From Pseudomonas versuta (GTDB lineage Bacteria; Pseudomonadota; Gammaproteobacteria; Pseudomonadales; Pseudomonadaceae): 64,000 bases of DNA. The stretch spans positions 4,668,001-4,732,000 of the forward strand of contig NZ_CP012676.1 of NCBI RefSeq assembly GCF_001294575.1. Direction: 5' to 3'. The notes under the pieces are model-generated. The model ran no database searches. It was given only the letters and a program-made list of their open reading frames with translations, and had not been told where the DNA came from. Position 1 is the first letter of the stretch. Every line of letters begins with the position of its first letter. The position numbers were made by a program, and so were the translations under genes. This document shows positions 19,278 to 28,010 of the stretch, piece after piece.

Positions 19278-19771
19278 GTGTCTGAGCGGTAGGGGTGTTT
19301 ATTCGTAAAACCCTGTCTGGTCTCATTATTTTCCAAAGTACTGAGCAGCCCGGGGTTATGTGAGACAGCGACCGTATATCGACTAATAGCAAAATGATTT
19401 ATTCAGTATTTTCGATTCGTGCAATCGGATAACTCTCATTTATTTGACGATTTTTCGTCGGGTTTTCTGGACGCAAAAGACCTTGTAACAGCCGGTGTAC
19501 GGCACTTATGTCGTCTATTCTTACCTTTCCCCCGTGCTTGTTGATGAGGTCTTGTCGGACAAAACCCATGCCGATTCGGCATAGGGTAGGCGTTTACGGC
19601 ATTAGACGGTTTACGCCGGCATGGGAATAGTTGCGCCTTTTTTCGCCTGCTAAAGAGCCTGTACGGTTCGATTTGGGCGACCTTCTACGGGGGTAGAGGT
19701 TTCTGATATTTGCGCTCTGAGCGCTCTATTCTGAGCTTCTGCCCGAGTCCACTTGAAGTAAGGGTAATGAC
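19278..19771. other. Long intergenic region upstream of gltP
   Basis: About 490 bp without a gene. It is unusually AT-rich on the left (19370-19460) and contains a short palindrome ATGCCGATTCGGCAT at 19568-19582, plus two similar stretches GTTTACGGCAT and GTTTACGCCGGCAT (19590-19625). The gltP promoter and regulatory sites should lie here. I see no small RNA with both a clear promoter and a terminator. Confidence 0.5.
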
Positions 19772-21091
19772 ATGAAGAAGGCAAAACTTAGCCTCGCCTG
19801 GCAGATCCTGATTGGTCTGGTCCTCGGGATTGCAATCGGCGCACTGCTTAACCATTTCAGTGCTGAAAAGGCCTGGTGGATCAGCAACGTTCTGCAACCT
19901 GCCGGTGATATCTTTATCCGTCTGATCAAGATGATCGTGATCCCGATCGTGATTTCCTCACTGGTTGTCGGGATTGCAGGCGTGGGTGATGCGAAGAAGC
20001 TGGGTCGTATCGGTCTTAAAACCATTCTTTACTTCGAGGTGGTGACCACCATCGCGATTCTGGTCGGCCTGGTGCTGGCCAACGTGTTCCACCCGGGCGC
20101 CGGGATCGACATGAGCACGCTGGGCACGGTCGATATTTCCAAATATCAGGCCACTGCTGCTGAAGTGACCCACGAGCATGCGTTCATTGAGACCATCCTC
20201 AACCTGATCCCGTCGAACATCTTCGCTGCCATGGCTCGCGGCGAGATGCTGCCGATCATCTTCTTCTCGGTACTCTTCGGCCTCGGCCTGTCGAGCCTGA
20301 ACGCCGAGCTGCGTGACCCGCTGGTGAAAACCTTCCAGGGCGTGTCCGAGTCGATGTTCAAAGTCACGCACATGATCATGAACTACGCGCCAATCGGTGT
20401 GTTTGCGCTGATCGCCGTGACCGTTGCCAACTTCGGTTTTGCGTCTCTGGTACCGCTGGCCAAGCTGGTATTGCTGGTTTACGCCGCCATCCTGTTCTTC
20501 GCCTTTGCCGTGCTGGGCCTGATCGCCAAGCTGTTCGGCTTCTCGGTGATCAAGCTGATGCGCATCTTCAAGGACGAGCTGGTTCTGGCTTACTCCACCG
20601 CCAGCTCTGAAACCGTGCTGCCGCGGGTGATCGAGAAGATGGAAGCCTACGGCGCACCGAAGGCTATCTGCAGCTTCGTGGTACCGACCGGCTACTCGTT
20701 CAACCTTGACGGTTCGACCCTGTATCAAAGTATCGCGGCGATTTTTATCGCGCAGCTGTATGGCATCGACCTGTCGATCAGCCAGCAATTGCTGTTGGTA
20801 CTGACCTTGATGGTCACCTCCAAAGGCATCGCCGGCGTACCGGGCGTGTCCTTCGTAGTGCTGCTGGCAACCCTGGGCAGCGTGGGTATTCCGCTTGAAG
20901 GCCTGGCCTTTATCGCCGGTGTTGACCGTGTGATGGACATGGCGCGTACCGCCCTGAACGTGATTGGTAACGCCCTGGCGGTACTGGTGATTTCGCGTTG
21001 GGAAGGCATGTACGACGACGCCAAGGGCGAGCGTTACTGGAACTCGCTGCCGCACTGGCGCAGCAAGGAAGCCCTGCCAAAAGGCGAATAA
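19772..21091 (+). CDS. gltP: Glutamate/aspartate:proton symporter GltP (DAACS family)
   Basis: Inner-membrane symporter for acidic amino acids of the dicarboxylate/amino acid:cation symporter family. The 439-residue protein shows eight membrane helices and two re-entrant loops. Family motifs are the serine-rich hairpin ASSETVLP (about 271-278), the GYSFNLDGS transport motif (about 309-317) and the GIAGVPG re-entrant loop. The length equals the usual 430-440. The gene stands alone between a long upstream region and a strong terminator. Confidence 0.94.
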   Translation: MKKAKLSLAWQILIGLVLGIAIGALLNHFSAEKAWWISNVLQPAGDIFIRLIKMIVIPIVISSLVVGIAGVGDAKKLGRIGLKTILYFEVVTTIAILVGLVLANVFHPGAGIDMSTLGTVDISKYQATAAEVTHEHAFIETILNLIPSNIFAAMARGEMLPIIFFSVLFGLGLSSLNAELRDPLVKTFQGVSESMFKVTHMIMNYAPIGVFALIAVTVANFGFASLVPLAKLVLLVYAAILFFAFAVLGLIAKLFGFSVIKLMRIFKDELVLAYSTASSETVLPRVIEKMEAYGAPKAICSFVVPTGYSFNLDGSTLYQSIAAIFIAQLYGIDLSISQQLLLVLTLMVTSKGIAGVPGVSFVVLLATLGSVGIPLEGLAFIAGVDRVMDMARTALNVIGNALAVLVISRWEGMYDDAKGERYWNSLPHWRSKEALPKGE

Positions 21092-21115
21092 ACGTCCTTC
21101 GGCAGTTGCACCCAA

Positions 21116-21148
21116 ACAAACCCCGGCCTTGTCCGGGGTTTGTTGTTT
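21116..21148 (+). terminator. Terminator after gltP
   Basis: A perfect 11-bp stem ACAAACCCCGG / CCGGGGTTTGT with a 6-base loop is followed by a T-rich tail. It can work in both directions, but only gltP ends here. Confidence 0.92.
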
Positions 21149-21196
21149 CTGCGGTCTGGCCGCTATCATCCGCCGTATCTTTCAGGAGTTCACTCG

Positions 21197-22426
21197 ATGC
21201 TCAACGGCCTATGGCTCGGTTTTTTCCTCGTCGCTGCGGTGTCGGCGCTTGTCCAGTGGCTGGTGGGCGGCAATGCCGGGATCTTTGCGGCGATAGTGGA
21301 AAGTATCTTTGCCATGGCCAAGCTGTCGGTCGAAGTGATGATTCTGTTGTTTGGCACCTTGACCTTATGGCTGGGGTTTCTGCGCATCGCTGAAAAAGCC
21401 GGAATCGTCGACTGGCTGGGCAGGGCGCTGGGGCCGCTGTTCAAGCGCCTGATGCCCGAAGTGCCGCCCGGCCACCCGGCACTGGGGTTTATCACCTTGA
21501 ACTTCGCGGCCAACGGTCTGGGCCTGGACAATGCCGCCACGCCGATTGGCCTCAAGGCCATGCGGGCGCTGCAAGAGCTCAATCCGAGCCCGACCAGCGC
21601 GAGCAATGCGCAAATCCTGTTTCTGGTGCTTAACGCCTCTTCCTTGACCCTGCTGCCGGTGACGATCTTCATGTATCGCGCTCAGCAGGGCGCCGCGGAC
21701 CCTACGCTGGTGTTCCTGCCCATCCTGCTGGCGACCAGCGCCTCGACGCTGGTGGGCCTGCTCTCGGTTGCCTTCATGCAGCGCTTGCGACTGTGGGACC
21801 CGGTGGTGTTGGCTTACCTGGTACCCGGGGCGTTGATCCTGGGTGCATTCATGGCGTTGCTGGCGAGCCTGTCAGCCGCGGCGCTGGCGAGTTTGTCCTC
21901 GATCCTCGGCAACCTGACACTGTTCGGGTTGATCATGCTGTTTCTGGTGATTGGCGCGTTGCGCAAGGTCAAGGTCTACGAGGCCTTCGTTGAAGGGGCC
22001 AAAGAGGGCTTTGATGTCGCCAAGAACCTGCTGCCGTATCTGGTGGCGATGCTCTGTGCGGTAGGGGTGCTCCGGGCATCTGGCGCGCTGGATTTCGGTC
22101 TGGACGGGATTCGCCATGTGGTCGAGTGGCTGGGCATGGACACACGCTTTGTCGATGCGTTGCCGACGGCCATGGTCAAGCCGTTCTCGGGCAGTGCGGC
22201 GCGGGCCCTGCTGATCGAAACCATGCAGACCCAGGGGGTGGACAGCTTCCCGGCGCTGGTGGCCGCGACGGTGCAGGGCAGTACTGAAACCACGTTTTAT
22301 GTGCTGGCCGTGTACTTCGGCGCAGTGGGTATTCAGCGCGCCCGCCATGCCGTGGGTTGCGCTTTGCTGGCCGAGTTCTCGGGTGTAGTGGCCGCGATTG
22401 CGGTGTGCTACTGGTTCTTCGGTTAA
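21197..22426 (+). CDS. SpmA-SpmB fusion (nucleoside-recognition Gate protein)
   Basis: A 409-residue integral membrane protein with two consecutive Gate (nucleoside recognition) domains. The first half resembles spore maturation protein A (LNFAANGLGLDNAATPIGLKAM) and the second SpmB (MVKPFSGSAARALLIETM, QGSTETTFYVLAVYFGAVG). In spore formers these are two genes needed for spore dehydration; here they are fused in a non-sporing bacterium, as in many Gram-negatives. The start is the ATG at 21197 with AGGAG nine bases upstream. Substrate and role in Pseudomonas are unknown. Confidence 0.88.
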   Translation: MLNGLWLGFFLVAAVSALVQWLVGGNAGIFAAIVESIFAMAKLSVEVMILLFGTLTLWLGFLRIAEKAGIVDWLGRALGPLFKRLMPEVPPGHPALGFITLNFAANGLGLDNAATPIGLKAMRALQELNPSPTSASNAQILFLVLNASSLTLLPVTIFMYRAQQGAADPTLVFLPILLATSASTLVGLLSVAFMQRLRLWDPVVLAYLVPGALILGAFMALLASLSAAALASLSSILGNLTLFGLIMLFLVIGALRKVKVYEAFVEGAKEGFDVAKNLLPYLVAMLCAVGVLRASGALDFGLDGIRHVVEWLGMDTRFVDALPTAMVKPFSGSAARALLIETMQTQGVDSFPALVAATVQGSTETTFYVLAVYFGAVGIQRARHAVGCALLAEFSGVVAAIAVCYWFFG

Positions 22427-22437
22427 TCTGCAAAACC

Positions 22438-22490
22438 ATCGCTGGCAAGCCAGCTTCCACAGGTGTTGTGGGAGCTGGCTTGGCAGCGAT
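22438..22490. repeat. REP-type palindrome (AGCTGGCTTGCCAGCGAT family)
   Basis: Arms ATCGCTGGCAAGCCAGC and GCTGGCTTGGCAGCGAT flank a short spacer in which TTCCACA and TGTGGGA continue the pairing. It sits between the convergent ends of the SpmAB-fusion gene and the Mla-type operon. This is the second repeat family of the window. Confidence 0.85.
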
Positions 22491-22498
22491 ACAGGGCC

Positions 22499-23125
22499 TC
22501 AGCGTTGCGCCTGCCCTTGCTTCATCACCCACTGCACCACTTGTGGCATCAGCGTGTCAGTGGCCTGGCCAAAACCTGCAACAACCCCCGGGACCATCGG
22601 ATTGCTCAGCGGCTGGCGTGCTTCAAAACGCCTGGATGCCACCACCCGCTGATCGCTACTGCGCACCAGCCGGGCGTTGTACTGAATCAGCACTTCAGGG
22701 CTTTTGCCGTTGTAGCGGGTCTGGAACGCCAGTAATTCTCCGCCTAGTTCGTAATCGGCCTGCAGGTTGCTGTCGTCGGTGCTCAGCCCCTGAATCCGCC
22801 CGTCCTGGAGGAAGGCCTCGAGCAAGCGGTTACGCAGTAGCACCGGCGCCGTATCGCTCCAGCGCGCGCCTTTGTAATTGCTGATCAGGTTGCCCTCAGG
22901 TACCACGGCGATGTTCTGGCTGTTCAGTGCGTTACTGGCCATCGGCTTGTCGAGGCGCAACGACCAGCTCACCGGTGCGCTACGGCTGGCGGCAACGGGC
23001 GCTTGCCCATAGGGCAGCCAGTACACGTCGACCTGCTCGGGCTTGGGCAAAATCGAACAGGCGCTGAGCAGGCTCAGGCTGGCGGCCAGGACGATTGCAC
23101 CTGCCAGGCGATAAGTACGGATCAT
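22499..23125 (-). CDS. ABC transport auxiliary lipoprotein (PqiC/YmbA family)
   Basis: A 208-residue outer-membrane-type lipoprotein with lipobox LLSAC (about residues 19-23) and the PqiC-family fold: repeated LRLDKP-like and IAVVPEGNLI strands, then WSDTAPVLLRNRLLEAF. It is the last gene of a four-gene operon with a STAS-permease, an ATPase and an MCE protein. PqiC-like lipoproteins are thought to dock MCE proteins at the outer membrane. Its ATG overlaps the stop of the MCE gene by 4 bp. Confidence 0.85.
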   Translation of the reverse strand: MIRTYRLAGAIVLAASLSLLSACSILPKPEQVDVYWLPYGQAPVAASRSAPVSWSLRLDKPMASNALNSQNIAVVPEGNLISNYKGARWSDTAPVLLRNRLLEAFLQDGRIQGLSTDDSNLQADYELGGELLAFQTRYNGKSPEVLIQYNARLVRSSDQRVVASRRFEARQPLSNPMVPGVVAGFGQATDTLMPQVVQWVMKQGQAQR

Positions 23126-24060
23126 GGCGTGAATTCCTTGTTCTGTTCGCGGCCCAGCAAGTAACCGCTTGGGTTGGCTTCAAGGCGCCGCGAAATCGAG
23201 CGTAACGTGCCGAGGGTTTCGCGCAGCTCATTGACGGCCGGGCCCAGCTGATTGAGCCCTTGCAGGCCGCTGTTGAGCGACTGTTCATTGTTGTTGATCA
23301 GGGTATTGATGGTCGCGCTGCTCTGTTCCAGCGACTTCATGGCCTGTTCTGCACTGCTGAACATCTGCTGGCCCTGATTGCTCAACATGCCATTGGCGTT
23401 GCGCATCAGCGCCGTGGTTTGCTCCAGAGTGCCGCTGGCCTGCTTACTGACCTGGGCCAGTTGCTTCATCATCTGACTGATATCGTTGCGCTGGCTGGCA
23501 ATTGCAGTAGTGGTCTGCTCAAGGTTGTCCAGGGTCTTGCCCACGCGATTGACGTTCTCGCGGGAGAACAGGCGGTTGGCGTTGTGCAGCAGGATATTGA
23601 TATTGGCCAGCAAGTCATTGCCGTCGGTGAGCAACCGGGCAATCGGGGAGGGCGAGGCCACAATGACTGGCAGCTTGCCGTCTACGCCTTTGAGGGGTGG
23701 ACTGTTCGGGTCGCCCCCGCTGAGCTGGATGATCGAGGTGCCTGTCACGCCCGTCAGCGCAAGCTTGGCCTTGGTATCGACCTTGACCGGGGTGCCGGCA
23801 GCCAGGCGAATACGCGCCAGTACGCGGCGCGGGTCCTTGTCATCCAGGCGCAGCTCTATGACGTCGCCAACCTTGATCCCGTTGTATTGCACCGAGCTGC
23901 CTTTGGACAAGCCGCTGACCGCCTCGTTGAACACCACTTCGTAATCCTTGAAGGTACTGTCCATGCTGGCCTTGGCCAGCCACAGGCCAAACAGCATGGC
24001 CCCGACAATGACCAGCACACTGAACAGGCCGATCAATACATGATGGGCACGGGTCTCCAT
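23122..24060 (-). CDS. MCE-domain lipid-transport protein (MlaD-like)
   Basis: A 312-residue protein anchored by one N-terminal helix (about 8-30), then the MCE domain (about 38-120, VVFNEAVSGLSKGSSVQYNG, VTGTSIIQLSGG). A long helical, coiled-coil tail (about 160-300) is rich in Ser/Thr/Gln. The MCE family forms hexameric rings that carry phospholipids across the periplasm. The tail is longer than in MlaD (about 183 residues), closer to a YrbD/PqiB-type tunnel. The start is the ATG at 24060, one base after the ATPase stop. Confidence 0.88.
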   Translation of the reverse strand: METRAHHVLIGLFSVLVIVGAMLFGLWLAKASMDSTFKDYEVVFNEAVSGLSKGSSVQYNGIKVGDVIELRLDDKDPRRVLARIRLAAGTPVKVDTKAKLALTGVTGTSIIQLSGGDPNSPPLKGVDGKLPVIVASPSPIARLLTDGNDLLANINILLHNANRLFSRENVNRVGKTLDNLEQTTTAIASQRNDISQMMKQLAQVSKQASGTLEQTTALMRNANGMLSNQGQQMFSSAEQAMKSLEQSSATINTLINNNEQSLNSGLQGLNQLGPAVNELRETLGTLRSISRRLEANPSGYLLGREQNKEFTP

Positions 24061-24061
24061 G

Positions 24062-24865
24062 TTATTGCTCCTTGAACTTGGTTGCCGCTTCGTACGCAGC
24101 GCGGCCACGGGGGCCATGGAAATATTCATGAATCCACGGGTCGTCGTAGTCTTCGACCTGTTTGATAGGTGCGGCTACCAGCACCCGTTTTTGCGACAGC
24201 ACCGCAACCCGGTCAGTGATGGTGTAGAGCGTGTCCAGGTCATGGGTAACGAGAAATACACTCAAGCCCATGGCGTCACGCAGGGTCAGGATCAACTGGT
24301 CGAACGCCGCGGCGCCAATCGGGTCCAGCCCCGCGGTGGGTTCATCCAGAAACAGGATGTCCGGATCCAGCGCCAGCGCCCGGGCCAGCGCCGCGCGCTT
24401 GACCATCCCGCCTGACAGCATGGACGGGTATTTGTCGGCGGCTGACAGGGGCAGCCCGGCCAGTGCCAGCTTCACACACGCCAGATGCTCTGCGTCAGGA
24501 CGGCTTAGCCCCGCGTGCTCGATCAGGGGCAGGGCGATGTTTTCGGTCACGGTCAGCGAAGAAAACAGCGCGCCGCCCTGAAATAACACGCCAAAACGCC
24601 GTTCAACTTTCGACCGTGCCTCTTCCGGCAGGCTTAACAGGTCTTGACCAAACACCCGCACCTGGCCTTCGGTTGGTCGCCGCAGCCCGACAATACTGCG
24701 AAGCAGTACTGATTTTCCGGTACCGGAGCCGCCGACAACGCCGAGAATTTCGCCCTTGTACACATCCAGGTCGAGATTCTCGTGCACGGTCTGGCTGCCA
24801 AAACGGTTACACAAACCGCGCACTTCGATTACCGCCTCGCCGGGCGTATGCATGGGAGCACTCAC
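24062..24865 (-). CDS. ABC transporter ATPase (MlaF-like)
   Basis: A 267-residue ATPase of the MCE transporter. Walker A is GGSGTGKS (about 45-52), the Q-loop is VLFQGGALFSSLTV, the signature is LSGGMVKR and Walker B is ILFLDEPTAGLDP, followed by the H-loop TH. The FQGGALFSSLTV motif is typical of the Mla/Ttg2 class. It overlaps the permease by 4 bp. It is distinct from the canonical mlaFEDCB operon, which lies elsewhere in pseudomonads. Confidence 0.9.
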   Translation of the reverse strand: MSAPMHTPGEAVIEVRGLCNRFGSQTVHENLDLDVYKGEILGVVGGSGTGKSVLLRSIVGLRRPTEGQVRVFGQDLLSLPEEARSKVERRFGVLFQGGALFSSLTVTENIALPLIEHAGLSRPDAEHLACVKLALAGLPLSAADKYPSMLSGGMVKRAALARALALDPDILFLDEPTAGLDPIGAAAFDQLILTLRDAMGLSVFLVTHDLDTLYTITDRVAVLSQKRVLVAAPIKQVEDYDDPWIHEYFHGPRGRAAYEAATKFKEQ

Positions 24866-25992
24866 CAGCCCATCTCCATAAAGAACAACGCGGCCACGGC
24901 GTCGAGGACGATTACGATAAAGATCGATTGCACCACGCTGGACGTGGTGTGCTCGCCTACAGACTCGGCGCTGCCGCTGACTTTAAAGCCCTCAAGGCAG
25001 CCCACCGCAGCGATCAGAAAGGCGAAAAACGGGGCTTTGACCATGCCCACCAAAAAGTGTTGAACGCCGATATCGGAGTGCAACAGTGATATGAACATGT
25101 CGGGGGAAATGCCCAGCGAGACAACGCAGACCACCGCGCCGCCGAGGATGCCGGCCATCATGGCCAAAAAAGTCAGCAGAGGCAGGGCGATAAGGAGTGC
25201 CAAAACCCGTGGCAGCACCAGCAAGTCCATGGGGTCCAGGCCCAGGGTGCGAATCGCGTCGATCTCTTCGTTGGCTTTCATCGAGCCGATTTGAGCAGTA
25301 AAGGCACTGGCCGTACGGCCTGCCAGCAGGATGGCCGTGAGTAACACGCCAAACTCGCGCAAGAAGGAAAAGGCCACCAGGTCGACGGTAAAGATCCCGG
25401 CACCAAAGTTGGCCAGCACCGTGGCGCCGAGGAATGCCACTACGGCGCCCACCATGAAGGTCAGCAACACCACAATCGGCGCGGCGTTGAGGCCAATCTG
25501 CTCGATATGCGCCACGACGGGAGTGATGCGCCACTGTTTTGGCCGAAACAGGTTGCGTATCAGGGTTTGCAGGATCAGCCCGATGAAGCCCAGCAACTGC
25601 AGCGTGTCTTGCCACAGCTTGTAGACCGCGCCGCCGATGCGGCTCAACAACAGGATGCAGGTGTTCTGCGGGGCGACTTTGACCGGCACACAGAAGTCGC
25701 GCATTGAGGAGTAGACCGTTTGCAGCAATGCACGATCAGCGGCGGGCAGTTTTTGTGCGGTGTCGGTCAACTGGCCGACTCGCTCGGCGCCCAATAGCTC
25801 CACCAGCAGCGACGCTCCGGCAGTGTCGATGCTGGAAACCTCGTCCAGATCAACCTCGGTTTGAGCGTCGTAATGCCCGACAAGTTGCTCGGTTTGCTGT
25901 TTGAGCAGGGTGTAGTGGGCCAGCGTCCAGTCGCCGCTGATAAGCAGCCGCGCCGGATTTCTTGAGGTGTCTAGTTGGGCATTGCCCGCCAT
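24862..25992 (-). CDS. MlaE-type permease with N-terminal STAS domain
   Basis: A 376-residue protein in two parts. The first 115 residues form a STAS domain (LLISGDWTLAHY, VDLDEVSSIDTAGASLLVELL), the fold of MlaB. The rest is an MlaE permease of five to six helices (TFMVGAVVAFLGATVLANFG, GRTASAFTAQIGSM, EIDAIRTLGLDPMD). In the classical system MlaB and MlaE are separate; here they are one chain, a common variant. It is the first gene of the operon, so a promoter is expected upstream of 25992. Confidence 0.9.
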   Translation of the reverse strand: MAGNAQLDTSRNPARLLISGDWTLAHYTLLKQQTEQLVGHYDAQTEVDLDEVSSIDTAGASLLVELLGAERVGQLTDTAQKLPAADRALLQTVYSSMRDFCVPVKVAPQNTCILLLSRIGGAVYKLWQDTLQLLGFIGLILQTLIRNLFRPKQWRITPVVAHIEQIGLNAAPIVVLLTFMVGAVVAFLGATVLANFGAGIFTVDLVAFSFLREFGVLLTAILLAGRTASAFTAQIGSMKANEEIDAIRTLGLDPMDLLVLPRVLALLIALPLLTFLAMMAGILGGAVVCVVSLGISPDMFISLLHSDIGVQHFLVGMVKAPFFAFLIAAVGCLEGFKVSGSAESVGEHTTSSVVQSIFIVIVLDAVAALFFMEMGW

Positions 25993-26065
25993 GGCCGTAA
26001 TGATCTTAAGCTCCCAGCTAAGTACGCTTGAACCTTATTTAATAGCACAGTCCTGCAAAACTGCT

Positions 26066-27118
26066 TCAGTTTGCTTGAAGATCGCTTGCCGGTGATTGAT
26101 CTGGGTTAACCCGAAAGCGCAACACGCCAATCAATTGTCCATCCTCGGTGATAACCCGTACTTGCCAGCGCCCTGCGGGGTTGGGCGGGAAATTCTGTTT
26201 ATGGGTCCAGGCGCGGTAGCCCTCCTGGCGTCCTCCGTGAATATCCAGAGCGATGCGGTCGACCTCCTGGCCGTTGAGCTGCCACACATGGTAGATCCGC
26301 TCATTCAAGCCACGGGGAGCATTGATCGATGTGTAGGCATACAGACCGCTGCGGCGCAGTTCGCTGACGCTGATCTCTTCAATGCTTTCGCCCGGCGTGC
26401 GGTCTTGCAACTGGGTTGTAACCGCGACCTCGGTCATCCACAGGGTCGCGGGCGGCACCCAGGAGCGCAGTAACCAGCCCGTACCTCCCAATGCGAGCAC
26501 GATCAAGGGCAGCACCAGCCAGCCGCGCCAGGTTTTCAGCGGCAGGCTCACCGCCAGGCTGGGGATAGAAAGCAGCACAGCGGTGCCCAGAGCCAGTTTG
26601 TAGCTTTCGGAGGTGGTCAGGTTAAGGATGATCGGCAGGGCGGTCAGCAGCGCCGCGAACAAGGCCAGGGTGTGCATGGCCAAAAACAGCCAGCGCCTGG
26701 GTGCCAGCCATCGGTAATACAGCGGATCGGTGATCGTCACCAGCCCCGCGGCCCCGAGCAGGCCGGTAAACACCAGCTGTCCGCTGTTCCAGGTGGTGGT
26801 AATAAAGAAGAAGGGCAGGACAAAAAACAGGCTTTCCTGATGAATCATCTGCGTTGCATAACGCAGCAGCGGCGGGGGGATTTCGCGCTTGAACACCCGG
26901 CTGAACAGCTGGGTGAAACTGTTCTCCAGCATCAGCCAGACCCAGCTCACCAGCAGGATCACGGCGATCCATCGGGCCATGCCTTGCTGGCGGTCCACCA
27001 GAATGAAACTGCCCACGCCCGAGCAAAAGCCGAATGCCGCGATCAGTCCCGGATAACGCTTCATCAACTCGAGGATGCGCTGTACGTAGTGGTTCCAGTT
27101 CGGCATTCGGCGGTTCAC
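26066..27118 (-). CDS. DUF5924/DUF2914 membrane protein
   Basis: A 350-residue protein with about eight hydrophobic segments in the first 220 residues and a soluble C-terminal domain. The tail (about 250-340) has the DUF2914 pattern: YHVWQLNGQEVDRIAL, GYRAWTHKQNFPPNPAGRWQVRV. A 73-bp gap separates it from the permease operon on the same strand, but the order shows it lies upstream of that operon. Function is unknown. Confidence 0.8.
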   Translation of the reverse strand: MNRRMPNWNHYVQRILELMKRYPGLIAAFGFCSGVGSFILVDRQQGMARWIAVILLVSWVWLMLENSFTQLFSRVFKREIPPPLLRYATQMIHQESLFFVLPFFFITTTWNSGQLVFTGLLGAAGLVTITDPLYYRWLAPRRWLFLAMHTLALFAALLTALPIILNLTTSESYKLALGTAVLLSIPSLAVSLPLKTWRGWLVLPLIVLALGGTGWLLRSWVPPATLWMTEVAVTTQLQDRTPGESIEEISVSELRRSGLYAYTSINAPRGLNERIYHVWQLNGQEVDRIALDIHGGRQEGYRAWTHKQNFPPNPAGRWQVRVITEDGQLIGVLRFRVNPDQSPASDLQAN

Positions 27119-27236
27119 ATTCTGTATAGGAAAAATCCTCGACAGAATAGCGTTTCAGAGAGCATGGCGTCCGGGATGTTTGCACCCTTGGCGCCCGAAA
27201 CCTGCGGGAACCGACAAGCCGGGCTCGCGCACCGGT

Positions 27237-27902
27237 TTAACGTACGCTGCTTTCGAAGCGGCTCACGTCAGTCAGTTCCAGTACCAGTTGATCGCCGACA
27301 TTCAGCGGGCCAACGCCTGCCGGGGTCCCGGTCATGATCACGTCGCCGGCTTGCAGCGAGAAGCATGCCGCCATGTGCTGGATCATCGGCACGATCGGGT
27401 TGAGCATCATGGCGCTGTTGCCATCCTGGCGTACTTCGCCATTGATGGTCAGGCGAATGCCGATGTCGGCCAGATCAGCGAAGGTGCAGCTCGGCACGAA
27501 CGGTGCCAGCACGCAGGCGCCGTCGAATGATTTGGCGATTTCCCACGGCAGGCCCTTGGCTTTGAGTTCGGCCTGCTTGTCGCGCAGGGTCAGGTCCAGC
27601 CCCGGAGCGAAGCCGGAAATGGCATCCAGCACTTCTTCCCGGCTCGGGTTGTTCGACAGGGGCTTGCCGATCAGAACCGAGATTTCGGCTTCGTAATGCA
27701 CTGAGCCGCGCTCGGTCGGAATCGCAAAACCGCCGTCCAGAGCCACAACACAACTGCCTGGCTTGATAAACAGCAGGGGCTCGGTCGGGATCGGGTTATC
27801 CAGCTCTTTGGCGTGCTCGGCGTAGTTACGCCCGATGCACACCACTTTGCCGATTGGAAAGTGAATCCGGGTACCGTCGACATACTGGTGCTGATAGCTC
27901 AT
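27237..27902 (-). CDS. Fumarylacetoacetate hydrolase-family protein
   Basis: A 221-residue single-domain FAH-family enzyme. Metal ligands are the two Glu in HYEAEISVLIG (about 69-80) and the Asp in FDGACVLAPF; the substrate loop CIGRNYAEHAKEL is near residue 22. The length fits the YcgM/acylpyruvase or fumarylpyruvate hydrolase group rather than the 420-residue tyrosine-pathway enzyme. The substrate could be acylpyruvate or oxaloacetate (decarboxylase activity is known in the family). It is next to D-2-hydroxyglutarate dehydrogenase on the same strand. Confidence 0.88.
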   Translation of the reverse strand: MSYQHQYVDGTRIHFPIGKVVCIGRNYAEHAKELDNPIPTEPLLFIKPGSCVVALDGGFAIPTERGSVHYEAEISVLIGKPLSNNPSREEVLDAISGFAPGLDLTLRDKQAELKAKGLPWEIAKSFDGACVLAPFVPSCTFADLADIGIRLTINGEVRQDGNSAMMLNPIVPMIQHMAACFSLQAGDVIMTGTPAGVGPLNVGDQLVLELTDVSRFESSVR

Positions 27903-27937
27903 GGACCGCTCCGCTGGGATTTAAGGGTGAAACCAAC

Positions 27938-27998
27938 CCTGTAGGAGCGAGCTTGCTCGCGAGCCGTAAAGATCGCGAACAAGCTCGTTCCTGCAGGG
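27938..27998. repeat. REP-type palindrome (TAGGAGCGAGC family)
   Basis: Arms TGTAGGAGCGAGCTTGCTCG and CGAACAAGCTCGTTCCTGCA flank a short spacer. It sits in the 108-bp gap between the FAH-family gene and the D-2-hydroxyglutarate dehydrogenase gene. Confidence 0.8.
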
Positions 27999-28010
27999 AT
28001 GCAGGGTTAT

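Noticed and set aside
19958..21169. 403-residue open frame antisense to gltP
   Set aside because: It runs opposite a complete GltP with all family motifs, has His/Gln/Arg-heavy composition typical of antisense shadows, and no start context.
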